DNA of 64,000 nucleotides from Burkholderia sp. (GCA_031253835.1 JAIRVP010000039.1:124001-188000); one strand, 5' to 3'. Shown: positions 42,249 to 51,944, numbered from the stretch's first letter. The notes: generated by a model from the sequence alone, not told the origin. A program made the numbers and translations.

Positions 42249-42821
42249 TTACACGCCCCGCGCGAACAGCGCGCTGTACGCGATCGGCGCGACGCCGATC
42301 CCTGCCATGCCGCTCAGCATCGTCGCCCAGGTCGCGTCGGCCACGCTGACCGGAAACGACCGCACGCGATTGGCGAGCAGCCAGAAGGTCCGCGTCATGC
42401 CGTCGCTCATCGCGACCTCGTACCCGCTTCCCGCCGGCCAGTAGCCGACCGGCGGCAGCGGCACCGGCGCCTCGCGGCCGCCCCGGAACGCGGCGGCGGC
42501 CATCGCGAACTTGCTGTCGAGCGGCATGGCCCGGCGCGGTACGCAGTCCTGCGAATCCTGTTTCGGGAACGCCGGGCTCGTTTCGAGCCAGCGGCGATAG
42601 AACGCCTCGGCGTCGAGATGGACGACGAAACGCTCCACCCCGCCCGGCTCGGCCGCCAGATAGCAGTCGACCTGGCCGGGCACCGGCACGCGCCAGATCG
42701 CGCGCTTCGCGCTCTGGTCGACCAGTTCGCACGCCGTCGGCCGGAGCGAGATGGTTGAAGCGGCTCCGGACTCGCGCAAGTCGCGCGCGCGGTCGAGTCC
42801 GTTACGAAGACGTGTCAGCAT
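42249..42821 (-). CDS. Putative fertility-inhibition-like protein next to the retron
   Basis: A 190-residue protein without a signal peptide. AGGAG lies 7 bases before the ATG. The middle and C-terminal part (VDCYLAAEP, LDAEAFYRRWL, VAMSDGMTRTFWLLANRVRSFPVSV) recalls the plasmid fertility-inhibition (FiwA-like) family, whose members contain DGRHRTxWLRxHG...lPV-like segments; this is a weak, by-eye match. Its stop lies 112 bases before the retron a1 arm on the same strand. It may be the retron's partner or an unrelated neighbour. If the family match holds, an anti-conjugation role would fit a defence locus. Confidence 0.6.
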   Translation of the reverse strand: MLTRLRNGLDRARDLRESGAASTISLRPTACELVDQSAKRAIWRVPVPGQVDCYLAAEPGGVERFVVHLDAEAFYRRWLETSPAFPKQDSQDCVPRRAMPLDSKFAMAAAAFRGGREAPVPLPPVGYWPAGSGYEVAMSDGMTRTFWLLANRVRSFPVSVADATWATMLSGMAGIGVAPIAYSALFARGV

Positions 42822-43017
42822 GGGCCCTCTCCTGCTCTCTCGATTTGTTCGAATGAGTCAGGGCACGTGGCGCGATCGGCGCCGTCGCAGCCGGATCGCC
42901 CGGTGCCCCGACGCTCCCGGCTGGACCGGGAACCCGCGCAGTGTATCGCCTTTCGATGCCGGGACGATGACCGCGACCGTTGCGGCGCAGCATGCCGGCC
43001 GGGCCGGACCGTCGCGG

Positions 43018-44001
43018 TCAGCGGCCGAGCAGACGCCCCAGCCGCATCATCGTGACGTTCACGCCGAGATGGCGCATCGACGGCTGCACGATCACGCAGT
43101 TGTCATACGGCGTGACGATCGCGTCGTCGCCGTCGCGCGCGATCTCGGTGCCGGCTTGCTCGATCACCTCGAGCCCCGTGAACGGCTGCGAGAACCGGAA
43201 ATCCATCGAACGTGCGACGACCGGCGCCGTGATCTCGATGAACGTCTGCCGCACCGGCGCGGCTTGCGTGAGGAACGTCGCGACGTCGTCGCGTGCGACG
43301 ACGCCTGCATGCAGCAGGAAGCGCGCGGCGCTGTCGAGCGCGACGTCGCGCGCGCTCGCGGCGAAGTGCTGGCCCGTCTCGATCAGCAGCGCATTCTTCG
43401 CGCTCGCCGGATCGCCGAAGCCGCCGTAGTCGCGCAGCCGCGTGCCGTTCGCGTGGCCGCGATCGACGATCACGTGCTCGGGCGTGCCGATCGCCGCCGC
43501 CAGCGCGATCGCCTTGTCGAGCGGCCCCGTCATCATCAGCGGCGCCGATGCTTCGTGCATCGAATGAATGTCGAGCAGCAGGTCGACCGTATCGAGCAGC
43601 GGCCGCATCGCGCGCGCACGGGCCAGCTCGCGGCTGTCGCGCGCGCCGTCGAGCGCGGCCGGCGTCCACACGCGGTTCATGTCCTCGTCGAGATAGCGCG
43701 TCGCGTCGGCGTTCGCCGCGCTGAAGTGTTCGTACGCGCCGACGTTGCCGAAGCCGAGCGACAGCCGGCCCGCGACCGGTCGCAGGCCGGTGGCCAGCAG
43801 CGTGTCCACCGCGATCGCGCCGCTGACTTCGTTGCCGTGCGTGAGCGCGAGGATCATCACGTGCTTGCCGGGCTTGCCGCTGTCGAACGTATGCAGGTAG
43901 TCGATCCCCGTATTGCCCGCCCGCCAGCGCGCGATGTCGGGAAACGCCACTTCGATCGGATAGGCCGGCAACGCGGCGCGGATGGCTTCAAGCGTAGTCA
44001 T
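43018..44001 (-). CDS. Succinylglutamate desuccinylase/aspartoacylase-family deacylase
   Basis: A 327-residue zinc-dependent carboxypeptidase-like deacylase (M14 superfamily, AstE/AspA type). Zinc ligands are visible as H and E in ALTHGNEVSG and a histidine in DLLLDIHSMHE. The C-terminal barrel includes FTGLEVIEQAGTEIARDGDDAIVTPYDN. Such enzymes remove an acyl group from an N-acyl amino acid or a related amide. It lies 81 bases downstream of an MHS-family transporter gene on the same strand, so the two may import and deacylate one compound. No ribosome-binding site is obvious. Specific substrate unknown. Confidence 0.9.
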   Translation of the reverse strand: MTTLEAIRAALPAYPIEVAFPDIARWRAGNTGIDYLHTFDSGKPGKHVMILALTHGNEVSGAIAVDTLLATGLRPVAGRLSLGFGNVGAYEHFSAANADATRYLDEDMNRVWTPAALDGARDSRELARARAMRPLLDTVDLLLDIHSMHEASAPLMMTGPLDKAIALAAAIGTPEHVIVDRGHANGTRLRDYGGFGDPASAKNALLIETGQHFAASARDVALDSAARFLLHAGVVARDDVATFLTQAAPVRQTFIEITAPVVARSMDFRFSQPFTGLEVIEQAGTEIARDGDDAIVTPYDNCVIVQPSMRHLGVNVTMMRLGRLLGR

Positions 44002-44082
44002 GTCGGAAGAATTCGTCAGGGTTCGGGAAAGGCGCAGCCGGCGCGTGCCGGCTGTGCCCGAATCGGGTTCGTGCGAGGCCGG

Positions 44083-45411
44083 TCACGCCTCGGTCGCGCG
44101 CGTCGACGGCGCGGAACCGGTGGCCGCACCGCGCATCCGGCGGCCGAGCGAGATCACCGACGTGATGCCGAGCACGGCCGTCGCCATCACGTAGAAGCTC
44201 GGCGCCAGCTTGTTGTGCGTCGCGTCGATCAGCCAGGTGACGATCAGCGGCGCGAAGCCGCCGAACAGCGTCACCGAGAAGTTGTACGACAGCGCGAGGC
44301 CCGTGCCGCGCGTGCTGGTCGGGAAGATGTCGGCGAGCAGCGCCGGCAGCGGCGCGAGGCTCACCGCGATCAGCAGCCCGACGAGCGCCTGCACCGCGAG
44401 CAGCGTTTCGACGGTCGGATAGCGGTTCAGGATCACGAACAGCGGCCACGTCGTCACGCCGACCAGGATCAGCGCGACCAGCATCACGCGGATGCGGCCG
44501 AAGCGGTCCGACAGGTGCCCGACGACCGGCGCCGCGACCATCAGCATCGCGCCCGTGACGACCGCGCCGAGATACGACGACGTGGCCGGGATGTGCAGCT
44601 GCTTCACCGCGTACGTCGGCATGTACAGCTTGTGCACGTAGTTGAAGGCCGTGGCCGTCGCGACGACGCCCGCGCCGAGCAGCATGTTCGCGCGATCGCG
44701 GACGAACACGTCGCGCAGCGGCGACTTCGCACGCCCTTGCTCGCCGAGCCGGCGGAAATCGGCCGGTTCGTCGATGTTGCGGCGGATGTACAGGCCGACC
44801 GGGCCGATCAGCAGCCCGACCGAGAACGCGACGCGCCAGCCCCATGCGTGCAGCTGGTCGGCCGTCAGCAGCAGGCTCAGCAGCGCGGACACACCGGCCG
44901 CGAGCACCGTCGCGAGCCCCTGCGTCGACATCTGCCAGCTCGCGAAGAAGCCGCGCCGCTTCGCGTCGGCCTGCTCGACCATGAACGCGGTCGCCGCGCC
45001 GAATTCGCCGCCGGTCGAGAAGCCCTGCAGCATCCGCGCGACGATGATCACGAGCGGCGACGCGATGCCGATCTGCGCATACGTCGGCGCGAACGCGATC
45101 ATCGCGGTGCCGACCATCATCAGCCCGATCGACACCGTGAGCGATGCCTTGCGGCCCGCGCGGTCCGCGTAGCTGCCGAGCACGATCGAGCCGAGCGGAC
45201 GCGTGACGAACGAGATGCCGAACGTGCCGACCGACAGCAGCAGCGAGGTCGCCGCGTCGTGCGTCGGGAAAAACAGCTGGCCGATCACTATCGCGAAGTA
45301 ACCGTAGATCAGCAGATCGTAGAACTCCAGCGCGTTGCCGATGCTCGCGGCGCAGATCTCGCGCCACGGATTGTGCGGCGCCGGCGTCGCGGCTTGCGTA
45401 TTGCGGGTCAT
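44083..45411 (-). CDS. MFS transporter, metabolite:H+ symporter (MHS) type
   Basis: A 442-residue inner-membrane carrier with 12 predicted segments. The N-terminal IGNALEFYDLLIYGYFA and the TM2-3 loop RPLGSIVLGSYADRAGRKASL are hallmarks of the MHS family (citrate, dicarboxylate, proline/betaine carriers). RMLQGFSTGGEFGAATAF follows TM4. Start at MTRNTQA, with GGAG 7 bases upstream; the longer frame has no signals. It precedes the deacylase gene on the same strand and lies downstream of a LysR gene also on this strand. Confidence 0.9.
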   Translation of the reverse strand: MTRNTQAATPAPHNPWREICAASIGNALEFYDLLIYGYFAIVIGQLFFPTHDAATSLLLSVGTFGISFVTRPLGSIVLGSYADRAGRKASLTVSIGLMMVGTAMIAFAPTYAQIGIASPLVIIVARMLQGFSTGGEFGAATAFMVEQADAKRRGFFASWQMSTQGLATVLAAGVSALLSLLLTADQLHAWGWRVAFSVGLLIGPVGLYIRRNIDEPADFRRLGEQGRAKSPLRDVFVRDRANMLLGAGVVATATAFNYVHKLYMPTYAVKQLHIPATSSYLGAVVTGAMLMVAAPVVGHLSDRFGRIRVMLVALILVGVTTWPLFVILNRYPTVETLLAVQALVGLLIAVSLAPLPALLADIFPTSTRGTGLALSYNFSVTLFGGFAPLIVTWLIDATHNKLAPSFYVMATAVLGITSVISLGRRMRGAATGSAPSTRATEA

Positions 45412-45595
45412 GCCTGTGCTCCTCCGGGAATGCTGGCCGTCAGGATTTTGAAAGACGGCGCGCGGCGGTTGCCGGCGGCCGTTCGGGCCAGTCAAGCGCG
45501 GAGTGTAGGCAACGCCGTGCGTGCGTTCGTGCCGTTTCGGCACGCAGGCGTGCTGATCGGCGCAACGCATGCGCCGCCCGCTTCGGGCAGCCGGC

Positions 45596-46513
45596 TCAGG
45601 CGGGCGGTGCGCCGTCGTCGTCGCGGGACGGCGCGGTGCGCCAGATCGCGTCGAGCACCGGGTGCGGTTCGTTCCGGCGCCGGTACAGCGCGATGTCGAA
45701 GCCGATCTGCCAGTCGGCGCCGCCGACGATCGCGAGATCGCCGCGCCGGACGTCGTCCGCGACGAGCCGCTGCGGCAGCCATGCGAGGCCGAGCCCGCGC
45801 CGCGCCATCGCGAGGATCGCTTCGTAGGAGTCGGCCTGGTACACGGGCCGCAGCGTCGGGCGGTTCGGCATTTCGGCGAGATGGCGCGCGAGCACCGCGC
45901 GCAGCGTCAGCGTGCGCGCGAACGCGAGCCACGGCACCGGCGCCTGCCCGGCCGGCAGCCGGTAGCGCGCGCTGCCGCGCGCATCGAGCGCGCTGACGGG
46001 CACCAGCACCTCGCGCGCGACGGACAGCCAGTCGAAGCGGTCGCGATCGATCAGCAGCCGCGTGTGCGGGCTCGAATAGACGATCAGCATGTCGGCTTCG
46101 CCGGCCGTGAGCTGCAGGATCGCTTCCTCCGCGCTGCCGGTCGACACGGTCGCCGTGAAAAAGCCTGCGCGCGCAACCGTCTCGTCGTACCAGTCGGGGA
46201 AGAAGGTGGCCGACAGCGTGCGGCCGGTCGCGATCCGCAGGTTGTTCTCCAGCACCGGCGACGCTTCCTGCAGCTGCGTGCGCGCGCCGTGCAGGATGTC
46301 GAGCGCGTTCGATGCGGCGTCCAGGAAGACGGTGCCGGCCGCCGTCAGTTCGAGCGGCTTCGTGCGTGCGATCAGTCGCGCGCCGACCCACTCCTCGAGC
46401 GAGCGGATGCGGCGGCCGAACGCCGGATGCGTGACGAAGCGGTTTTCCGCGGCGCGCGTGAAGCTGCGCGTGCGTGCGAGTTCGACGAAATCTTCGAGCC
46501 ATTTCAGTTGCAT
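45596..46513 (-). CDS. LysR-family transcriptional regulator
   Basis: A 305-residue LysR regulator. Its N-terminal winged helix reads WLEDFVELARTRSFTRAAENRFVTHPAFGRRIRSLEEWVGARLIAR, the family signature though with unusual histidine/proline in the recognition turn. The effector domain has MARRGLGLAWLPQRLV near the C-terminus. It is upstream of and collinear with the MHS transporter and deacylase genes (184 bases apart), so it may regulate them, although LysR genes are more often divergent. Start at MQLKWLED. Confidence 0.9.
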   Translation of the reverse strand: MQLKWLEDFVELARTRSFTRAAENRFVTHPAFGRRIRSLEEWVGARLIARTKPLELTAAGTVFLDAASNALDILHGARTQLQEASPVLENNLRIATGRTLSATFFPDWYDETVARAGFFTATVSTGSAEEAILQLTAGEADMLIVYSSPHTRLLIDRDRFDWLSVAREVLVPVSALDARGSARYRLPAGQAPVPWLAFARTLTLRAVLARHLAEMPNRPTLRPVYQADSYEAILAMARRGLGLAWLPQRLVADDVRRGDLAIVGGADWQIGFDIALYRRRNEPHPVLDAIWRTAPSRDDDGAPPA

Positions 46514-46575
46514 GGCCTGGCTCCTGGGTGGGCGGTGGCGTGCTGTGCGGTGCGAGCCTTGGGCGGCACCCGATC

Positions 46576-47541
46576 CTACGGCGCCTGCGGTGCGTCGCGC
46601 AGCACGGTGCGTAACGCGGTATCGAACGGCGTCGCGTAATCGATCCCGAGCGCGCGCACGCGCGATGCGTCCAGGTGGCAATCGTACGGGCGCGGCGTCG
46701 CGTCGGTCGGCTGGTCGATCGGTGTCAGCGACGCATCGACGCCGAGCGCGGCTGCGATTCGCTGCGCGATGTCGTGCTTCGTCATCGGCTCCTCGCCCGA
46801 CCAGTGACGAATGCCCGTGACGGATTCGCCCGCGAGATGGCGCAGCGTCAGGTCGCGGATGACCTGCGCGACGTCCGGCGTGTAGGTCGGATAGCGGATC
46901 GCCCACGCGTCCATGCCGACCGCGCTGGCGCCCGGGCGCGCGGACGCGGCAACGGCCGGTACGAGACTCGTGACCGCCGATTCGCTCCAGTCGGCGACCG
47001 GCCCGAAGAGCAACGGCAGGCGCAGCACGCAGGAGCGCGCAGATGCGGCGAGAAGTGCCGCCTCGCCCTCCAGCTTGGTGCGGCCGTAGATGTTCAGCGG
47101 GTTCGGTGTCGCGTCTTCACGGTACGGGGCGGCCTTGCCGTCGAAGACGTAGTCGGTCGAGATGCCGAGCGTCCATGCGCCGTATCGGGCGGCCAGCGCG
47201 CCGACGCGGGCCGGCGCGTCGACGTTGATCGCACGGGCGGCGGCCGGGTCGCGTTCGCAGACGTCCGGGCGGCGTTCGGCGGCGCAGACGATGACGGCGG
47301 CCGGTTGGTGCGTCGCGAATGCTTGCTCGAGAGCCGGCTGGTCGAGGACGTCCAGCAGCGCGAGGTTTTCCGGTGGCAATGACAGAAGTCTCGCGCCGGC
47401 GCTTTGCGGGTTCCGGATCGTTGCAAGCAGCGTCAGCGAAGATTCAAGGGCCAGCGATGCGGCAACCGCGCGGCCGAGCAGGCCGGAGGCGCCGATGAGG
47501 AGGACAGTTTTGCGTTCGGTCGACGGAGTGGGGCTTGGCAT
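46576..47541 (-). CDS. RmlD-like sugar-nucleotide-binding reductase
   Basis: A 321-residue NAD(P)-binding protein of the extended short-chain dehydrogenase family, RmlD/MAT2B branch. Motifs are VLLIGASGLLGRAVA (nucleotide loop), CAAERRPDVCERD, STDYVFDGKAAPY (catalytic Thr/Ser region) and the Tyr-Lys pair in NIYGRTKLEGE. RmlD reduces dTDP-4-keto-rhamnose; MAT2B-like relatives only bind NADP. No other dTDP-rhamnose genes are close, so the biochemical role is open. Start at MPSPTPST, though the ribosome-binding site is weak. It precedes the LysR gene on the same strand with 62 bases between. Confidence 0.86.
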   Translation of the reverse strand: MPSPTPSTERKTVLLIGASGLLGRAVAASLALESSLTLLATIRNPQSAGARLLSLPPENLALLDVLDQPALEQAFATHQPAAVIVCAAERRPDVCERDPAAARAINVDAPARVGALAARYGAWTLGISTDYVFDGKAAPYREDATPNPLNIYGRTKLEGEAALLAASARSCVLRLPLLFGPVADWSESAVTSLVPAVAASARPGASAVGMDAWAIRYPTYTPDVAQVIRDLTLRHLAGESVTGIRHWSGEEPMTKHDIAQRIAAALGVDASLTPIDQPTDATPRPYDCHLDASRVRALGIDYATPFDTALRTVLRDAPQAP

Positions 47542-47811
47542 GTGCGGCGATTCGGGTGACGTGGGGGAGCGCGAGGTCGCGATCCACGTTCGAATGTCCG
47601 GCTCGACGTTCGAACGATGAACGTGCGGAGGATAGCCGAGTTTGGCACCGGACACATCTGCGCGACCGACACGAAGCGTTGCGGCCGAAGCGCATCAGGT
47701 CCGCCATGCCAGCCGGCTCCGCATGCCGCGCATGCGTCGATCCTCCAAAGCACGGCGCGGTACACATCCGTGCACCGCGCCAGTCACCCCGGACGAACAC
47801 TTCGCCGCGCG

Positions 47812-48225
47812 TTACTTCCGATCGAACGAATACCGCCCCGGCCCGGTCAGCGCGAGCAACAGCAACCCGCCGATGATGCTCACGTTCTTGTAGAAGTTGA
47901 TCATCGCCATGTACTGCTCCATCCCCTGCAGCGCCCAGTAACGATGGCCGATCAACGCGGTTGCAAGCGTATAGGTGGCGAACACCAGCGCGAGCGGACG
48001 CGTATAGAAACCGATCGCGATCAGCGCGCCGCCGGCCAGCTCGACCGCCACCGCGATCGCGGCCGCCAGTTCGGGCGCCGGGTTCCCCGTCGACGCCATG
48101 TACGCGACCGTGCCCGAGAAGCCGTTCAGCTTCTGCCAGCCGAACAGCACGAACAGGATCATCATCAGCACGCGAGCCGCCAGCAGCAGCTCGTCCTTCT
48201 TCGACTCCAGCGAAACGTAACGCAT
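47812..48225 (-). CDS. DoxX-family membrane protein
   Basis: A 137-residue inner-membrane protein with four hydrophobic segments. The family signature FVLFGWQKLNGFSGTVAYM appears after TM1, and VELAGGALIAIGFYTRPLAL spans TM2-TM3. AAGGGTG precedes the ATG by about 10 bases. DoxX proteins are linked to quinone or thiol redox functions, but the role of single-gene DoxX members is not established. It stands alone, with 270 bases to the reductase gene and 418 bases of non-coding DNA upstream. Confidence 0.9.
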   Translation of the reverse strand: MRYVSLESKKDELLLAARVLMMILFVLFGWQKLNGFSGTVAYMASTGNPAPELAAAIAVAVELAGGALIAIGFYTRPLALVFATYTLATALIGHRYWALQGMEQYMAMINFYKNVSIIGGLLLLALTGPGRYSFDRK

Positions 48226-48643
48226 AGCAATCACCCTTGAATTGACGGTTTGATGCGGCCGCTGCCGATGCACGCCTGAACGACGCACGTGGCCGGCAAC
48301 GGACCACGCCTCGCTCGATCGGATCGCTGGCCGATACCGCGGCCAGTTGCCGAAGAATCCGTCCGGTCGCGCCGTTCGCGGCGCGCTTCGAATCGGTTCT
48401 GGCGAAGCACGGGTGCAGTCTACTGTCTCACCGGAAATCATCAATCCGTCAAAACATGATTCGCCGTCTCAATTTAGTGGACAATCGGGCGCAAGAAGGG
48501 CTTTGTGACGCGTCACGACGTGCAGAACGGCACGGCAGGCCGTGATGCCGGACCGCGCACGCGGCCCGAACGCAGCGCCCGCTTCATGTCCTCCACGACG
48601 AGGCCGGCGCGCCGTCGGCACTCTCGACGCGCCGCACCGGCTG
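48226..48643. other. Non-coding stretch upstream of the DoxX gene
   Basis: About 420 bases. The segment 48425-48480 is A/T-rich (CATCAATCCGTCAAAACATG) and probably holds the DoxX promoter on the minus strand; an exact -35/-10 pair cannot be fixed. The part near 48500-48640 looks like the untranslated tail of the DapA-like gene. No gene is supportable. Confidence 0.4.
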
Positions 48644-49588
48644 TTACGCCGCGATCCGCCGGCGGAAATGCTCGGTTCCCGCGACGATCTTGTCGAGCAC
48701 CGCGTCGAGCGCCCAGAATCGTTCCCGCACGTCGTAGTCGATCGCACGGCACCTGATCGACCCGAACGTGCCGATCCGCTGATGGTAAATCTTCGCGAGT
48801 GCCGGATAGCCGAGGGCCTCCGATACCGCCGACACGACCAGGAACGTCGACAGTTCATCGGCCAGCGCCGGATGCGTGTCGCCTTGCGTGCGCAACCACC
48901 GGTAGAGATCCGGGTGGAAATTGGTGAACACGCCGTTGAAGCCGGCGGACCCGGCCTTCATCGCGTCCCACGCAATCGCGGCGTTCGCGTTCAGGATCTT
49001 CAGCGGCGATCCCTCGGCAAGCGCAACGCGCCGCTTCACCGTGTCGAGATCGCAGCTCACGTCCTTGAGCATCACGAACCGGCCCGTGTCGATGCATACG
49101 CGCAGTTCGTCATCCGAAAGAAGCCGCCGGTAGGGGGCCGGGCATTCATACAGGCCGAGCGGGAGATCCGACGGCAGACGCCCGAGCAGCCGGTCCAGGT
49201 GATCGAGCAACGCGGCAGTGCCCTTGCGCTGCGGATCGAGGCGGTTGGTCACGAGCACGACGCCCTGCGCGCCCGATTCGGCCGCCGCGCACAGCTCGGC
49301 GGCCTGCGCGTCGAGATCGTCGCTGATGTGCCCGGACGCGACGACCGGCACGCGCCCGGCCACCCGATCGACCACGAAGCGCGCGAGTTCCGCGCGTTCG
49401 GCCAGGCTCAGGAACTGCATCTCGCTCGATTGCGCGACCGCGAACAACGCATCGGAACCGTGCGCCAGATACCATTCGATGAGCCGCTCGAGCCCGGCGT
49501 AGTCGATCGCGCCGGCGTCGTCGAACGGCGTCAGCATCACCGGGACGATCCCCTCGATGGTCACGTTCGATTGCTGCGGGTGTTGCAT
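48644..49588 (-). CDS. DapA/NAL-family aldolase or lyase
   Basis: A 314-residue dihydrodipicolinate-synthase-family TIM barrel. The Schiff-base lysine is K175 in VMLKDVS and the catalytic tyrosine Y147 in GLYECPAPY; their spacing of 28 residues equals that of DapA. The usual GTTGE segment is replaced by AQSSE, so it is unlikely to be the lysine-biosynthetic enzyme. Family members split or condense pyruvate with aldehydes, including keto-deoxy sugar acids and N-acetylneuraminate. AGGAG lies 6 bases before the ATG. It is the last gene of the ribokinase-MFS-aldolase operon, which points to sugar or sugar-acid catabolism. Confidence 0.9.
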   Translation of the reverse strand: MQHPQQSNVTIEGIVPVMLTPFDDAGAIDYAGLERLIEWYLAHGSDALFAVAQSSEMQFLSLAERAELARFVVDRVAGRVPVVASGHISDDLDAQAAELCAAAESGAQGVVLVTNRLDPQRKGTAALLDHLDRLLGRLPSDLPLGLYECPAPYRRLLSDDELRVCIDTGRFVMLKDVSCDLDTVKRRVALAEGSPLKILNANAAIAWDAMKAGSAGFNGVFTNFHPDLYRWLRTQGDTHPALADELSTFLVVSAVSEALGYPALAKIYHQRIGTFGSIRCRAIDYDVRERFWALDAVLDKIVAGTEHFRRRIAA

Positions 49589-49632
49589 CTGTTTCTCCTT
49601 GCTTCAGTGAATGCGGGGAGCAGACCGCGGGC

Positions 49633-50952
49633 TCACGCCGGCAACGGTCCGGGCGCGGCGTTCGCGGCCTGCTCGGGAATCGGCTTGCGCACCAGCAGCA
49701 GATAGGCCATCGCACCGGCGAACGCGATCGCCGCGGCCGTCAGCAGCGCCGGCACGAACGACCACTTCTGCGCAATGAGGCCCGTCAGGATCGGCGCAAG
49801 CGCGCCGCCGATGAAGCCGCCGAAATTCTGGATCGCACCGAGCGACGCGATACGGCTCGGCGGCGCGGCCGCCGTCGCGAGCGCCCACGAGCAGGCCGAC
49901 GCCGCGTTCGCGAGAAAGATCACGACCGAAATGCAGGCGAGCGCAACCGTGTTGCTCTGCACGAGCGCGGCCGGGATCGTGAAGGCGACCATCCCGAGCA
50001 TCGCGACCACCACGGCATTGCGCCGGCTCACGACCGGCGAACGGCTGCGGCGCGTGACCAGATCCGACAGCCAGCCGGCGACCAGCGACCCGACGAACCC
50101 GCACAGGAACGGCACCGACGCGGCGAATCCGGTACGGATCAGGCTCATGTGCCGCTCCATCGTCAGGTAGCCGGGCAGCCAGGTCAGGTAGACCCAGTTC
50201 AGGTACACGGAGCCGAAGAAGCCGATCAGCATCCCCCAGGTCGTGCCGTGCGAGAACAGGCTGCGCCATTCGGCGAAGGTCAGTCTGGGTGCCACGGCCA
50301 CGCTTTGCGCGTCGGCATCGAGATAGCTGCGCTCGGCGGCGGACAGTTGCGCGCGCACCGGGTCGCGATACAGCGCGAACCACACGACCGCGACGACGAG
50401 ACCGAGCGCCCCCGTCGCGATGAACGCCCAGCGCCAGTCGAACGATGCGACGAGAATCGACAGCAGCAGCGGCGCGAGCGCGGTGCCGAGCGGCGACGCG
50501 GCGTTGAAAATGCCGGTCGGCGTGCCGCGCGCGCGCAGCGGAAACCAGTTGCTCACCACACGCGCGGCCGACGGGAACTGCGGCGCCTCGCCGATGCCGA
50601 GCACGATGCGCGCGACGATGAACCAGCCGAAGGTCGACACGATGCCGCCCGCCGCCTGCGCGAACGACCAGACGATCAACCCGATGCCGAGCAGCCGGCG
50701 CGGGCCGATGCGGTCGACGAGCCCGCCGACCGGAAACTGGCACAGCGCATAGCTCCACGAGAACGCGGACAGCAGCAGCCCCATCTGCGAGAGCGACAGG
50801 CCGAGATCGCCGCGGATCGCCGAACTCGCGACGGCCAGCGTGCCGCGATCGAGGTAGTTGACGATCCCGCTCGCCATCAACAGCGCGAGCGCGATGCGTT
50901 GGCCGCGCCGGATGCGTGGCGGCGCGGGCGGAACAGGCTGGTTTTCGTTCAT
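49633..50952 (-). CDS. MFS transporter, ACS (organic anion/sugar acid) type
   Basis: A 439-residue major facilitator with 12 predicted segments. NYLDRGTLAVASSAIRGDLGLS near TM1 and FPVGGLVDRIGPRRLLGIGL after TM2 are typical of anion:cation symporters that take up sugar acids such as glucarate or galactonate. Start at MNENQPV, with GGAG 9 bases before it, rather than the METTDM start five codons upstream. It lies between the ribokinase gene (60 bases upstream) and the aldolase gene (44 bases downstream), so it is probably the operon's importer. Confidence 0.92.
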   Translation of the reverse strand: MNENQPVPPAPPRIRRGQRIALALLMASGIVNYLDRGTLAVASSAIRGDLGLSLSQMGLLLSAFSWSYALCQFPVGGLVDRIGPRRLLGIGLIVWSFAQAAGGIVSTFGWFIVARIVLGIGEAPQFPSAARVVSNWFPLRARGTPTGIFNAASPLGTALAPLLLSILVASFDWRWAFIATGALGLVVAVVWFALYRDPVRAQLSAAERSYLDADAQSVAVAPRLTFAEWRSLFSHGTTWGMLIGFFGSVYLNWVYLTWLPGYLTMERHMSLIRTGFAASVPFLCGFVGSLVAGWLSDLVTRRSRSPVVSRRNAVVVAMLGMVAFTIPAALVQSNTVALACISVVIFLANAASACSWALATAAAPPSRIASLGAIQNFGGFIGGALAPILTGLIAQKWSFVPALLTAAAIAFAGAMAYLLLVRKPIPEQAANAAPGPLPA

Positions 50953-51012
50953 GTCGGTTGTCTCCATGTCACTGGTATCGGCCGGTTCCGGCCGTTCCGT
51001 CGTGTGCGGAAT

Positions 51013-51939
51013 TCAGGTATCCATACGTACGACTTCGTCGCGCGTCGGGATCGAGGTCTGTGCGCCGGGGCGCGTGACGCTGATCGCGGCCGCACGCTGG
51101 CCGAAGCCGACCGCGTCGTCCATCGACGCGCCGCCGGCGCGGGCGGCCGCGAACCCGCCGACGAACGTGTCGCCGGCCGCGGTCGTATCGACGGCCGTCA
51201 CGGTCATCGCCCGATGGCGGCCGTTCCCGGCGCTGCCGCGCCAGCAGACGCCACGCGCGCCGAGCGTGACCAGCACGTTGCCGACGCCCTTCGCGCACAG
51301 CGCATCGGCGGCGCGCACGGCTGACTCGTCGTCGCCGACGGCGATGCCGGTCAGCGACTCGACTTCGGTTTCGTTGACGACGAGGTAGTCGACCCGCGCC
51401 AGCAACGCGTCGAACAGCGGCTGCGCGGGCGCCGGATTGAGCAGCACCGGCGTGTGATGCGCACTGGCGCAGGCAATCGCGCGCGCGACGGTGGCAACCG
51501 GCACTTCGAGCTGGCACACGAGCAGCGCCGCTCCCGCGATCGCTTCGCGCGCCGCGTCGATCCGGTCGGCATCGAGGCACGCATTCGCACCGGGCACGAC
51601 GACGATGCTGTTCGCGCCGCCGTCGTCGACCGTGATCGTCGCCACGCCGGTTGCCGTGCCGCCGATCCGATGCAGATGCGCGACGTCGATGCGCTCCGCC
51701 GCCAGCGCGCCATGCAGGCGCGCCCCGAACGCGTCGTCGCCGACGCAGCCGATCATCGCGACCGACGCGCCCAGGCGCGCGGCCGCGACCGCCTGGTTCG
51801 CGCCCTTGCCGCCGTGAACGGTCTGGAAGGCCGTGCCGAGCAGCGTTTCGCCCGGCACCGGCAGGCGCGGCGCGCGCGTGACGAGGTCGATGTTGACGCT
51901 GCCGACGACAGCGATACGCGGTGAAGGGCTGTCGCTCAT
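51013..51939 (-). CDS. rbsK: Ribokinase-family (PfkB) carbohydrate kinase
   Basis: A 308-residue PfkB kinase, best matching ribokinase. The substrate motif GGKGANQAVAAARLG and the second PfkB signature DTTAAGDTFVGGF with the catalytic aspartate are present; NPAPAQPLFDALL and VNETEVE are also ribokinase-like. It phosphorylates ribose or a similar sugar with ATP. There is no Shine-Dalgarno sequence, and the LacI-type operator ends 5 bases before the ATG, so the messenger may be nearly leaderless. First gene of a three-gene operon with an MFS carrier and a DapA-like aldolase, which makes a substrate other than free ribose possible. Confidence 0.88.
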   Translation of the reverse strand: MSDSPSPRIAVVGSVNIDLVTRAPRLPVPGETLLGTAFQTVHGGKGANQAVAAARLGASVAMIGCVGDDAFGARLHGALAAERIDVAHLHRIGGTATGVATITVDDGGANSIVVVPGANACLDADRIDAAREAIAGAALLVCQLEVPVATVARAIACASAHHTPVLLNPAPAQPLFDALLARVDYLVVNETEVESLTGIAVGDDESAVRAADALCAKGVGNVLVTLGARGVCWRGSAGNGRHRAMTVTAVDTTAAGDTFVGGFAAARAGGASMDDAVGFGQRAAAISVTRPGAQTSIPTRDEVVRMDT

Positions 51940-51944
51940 GCTTG

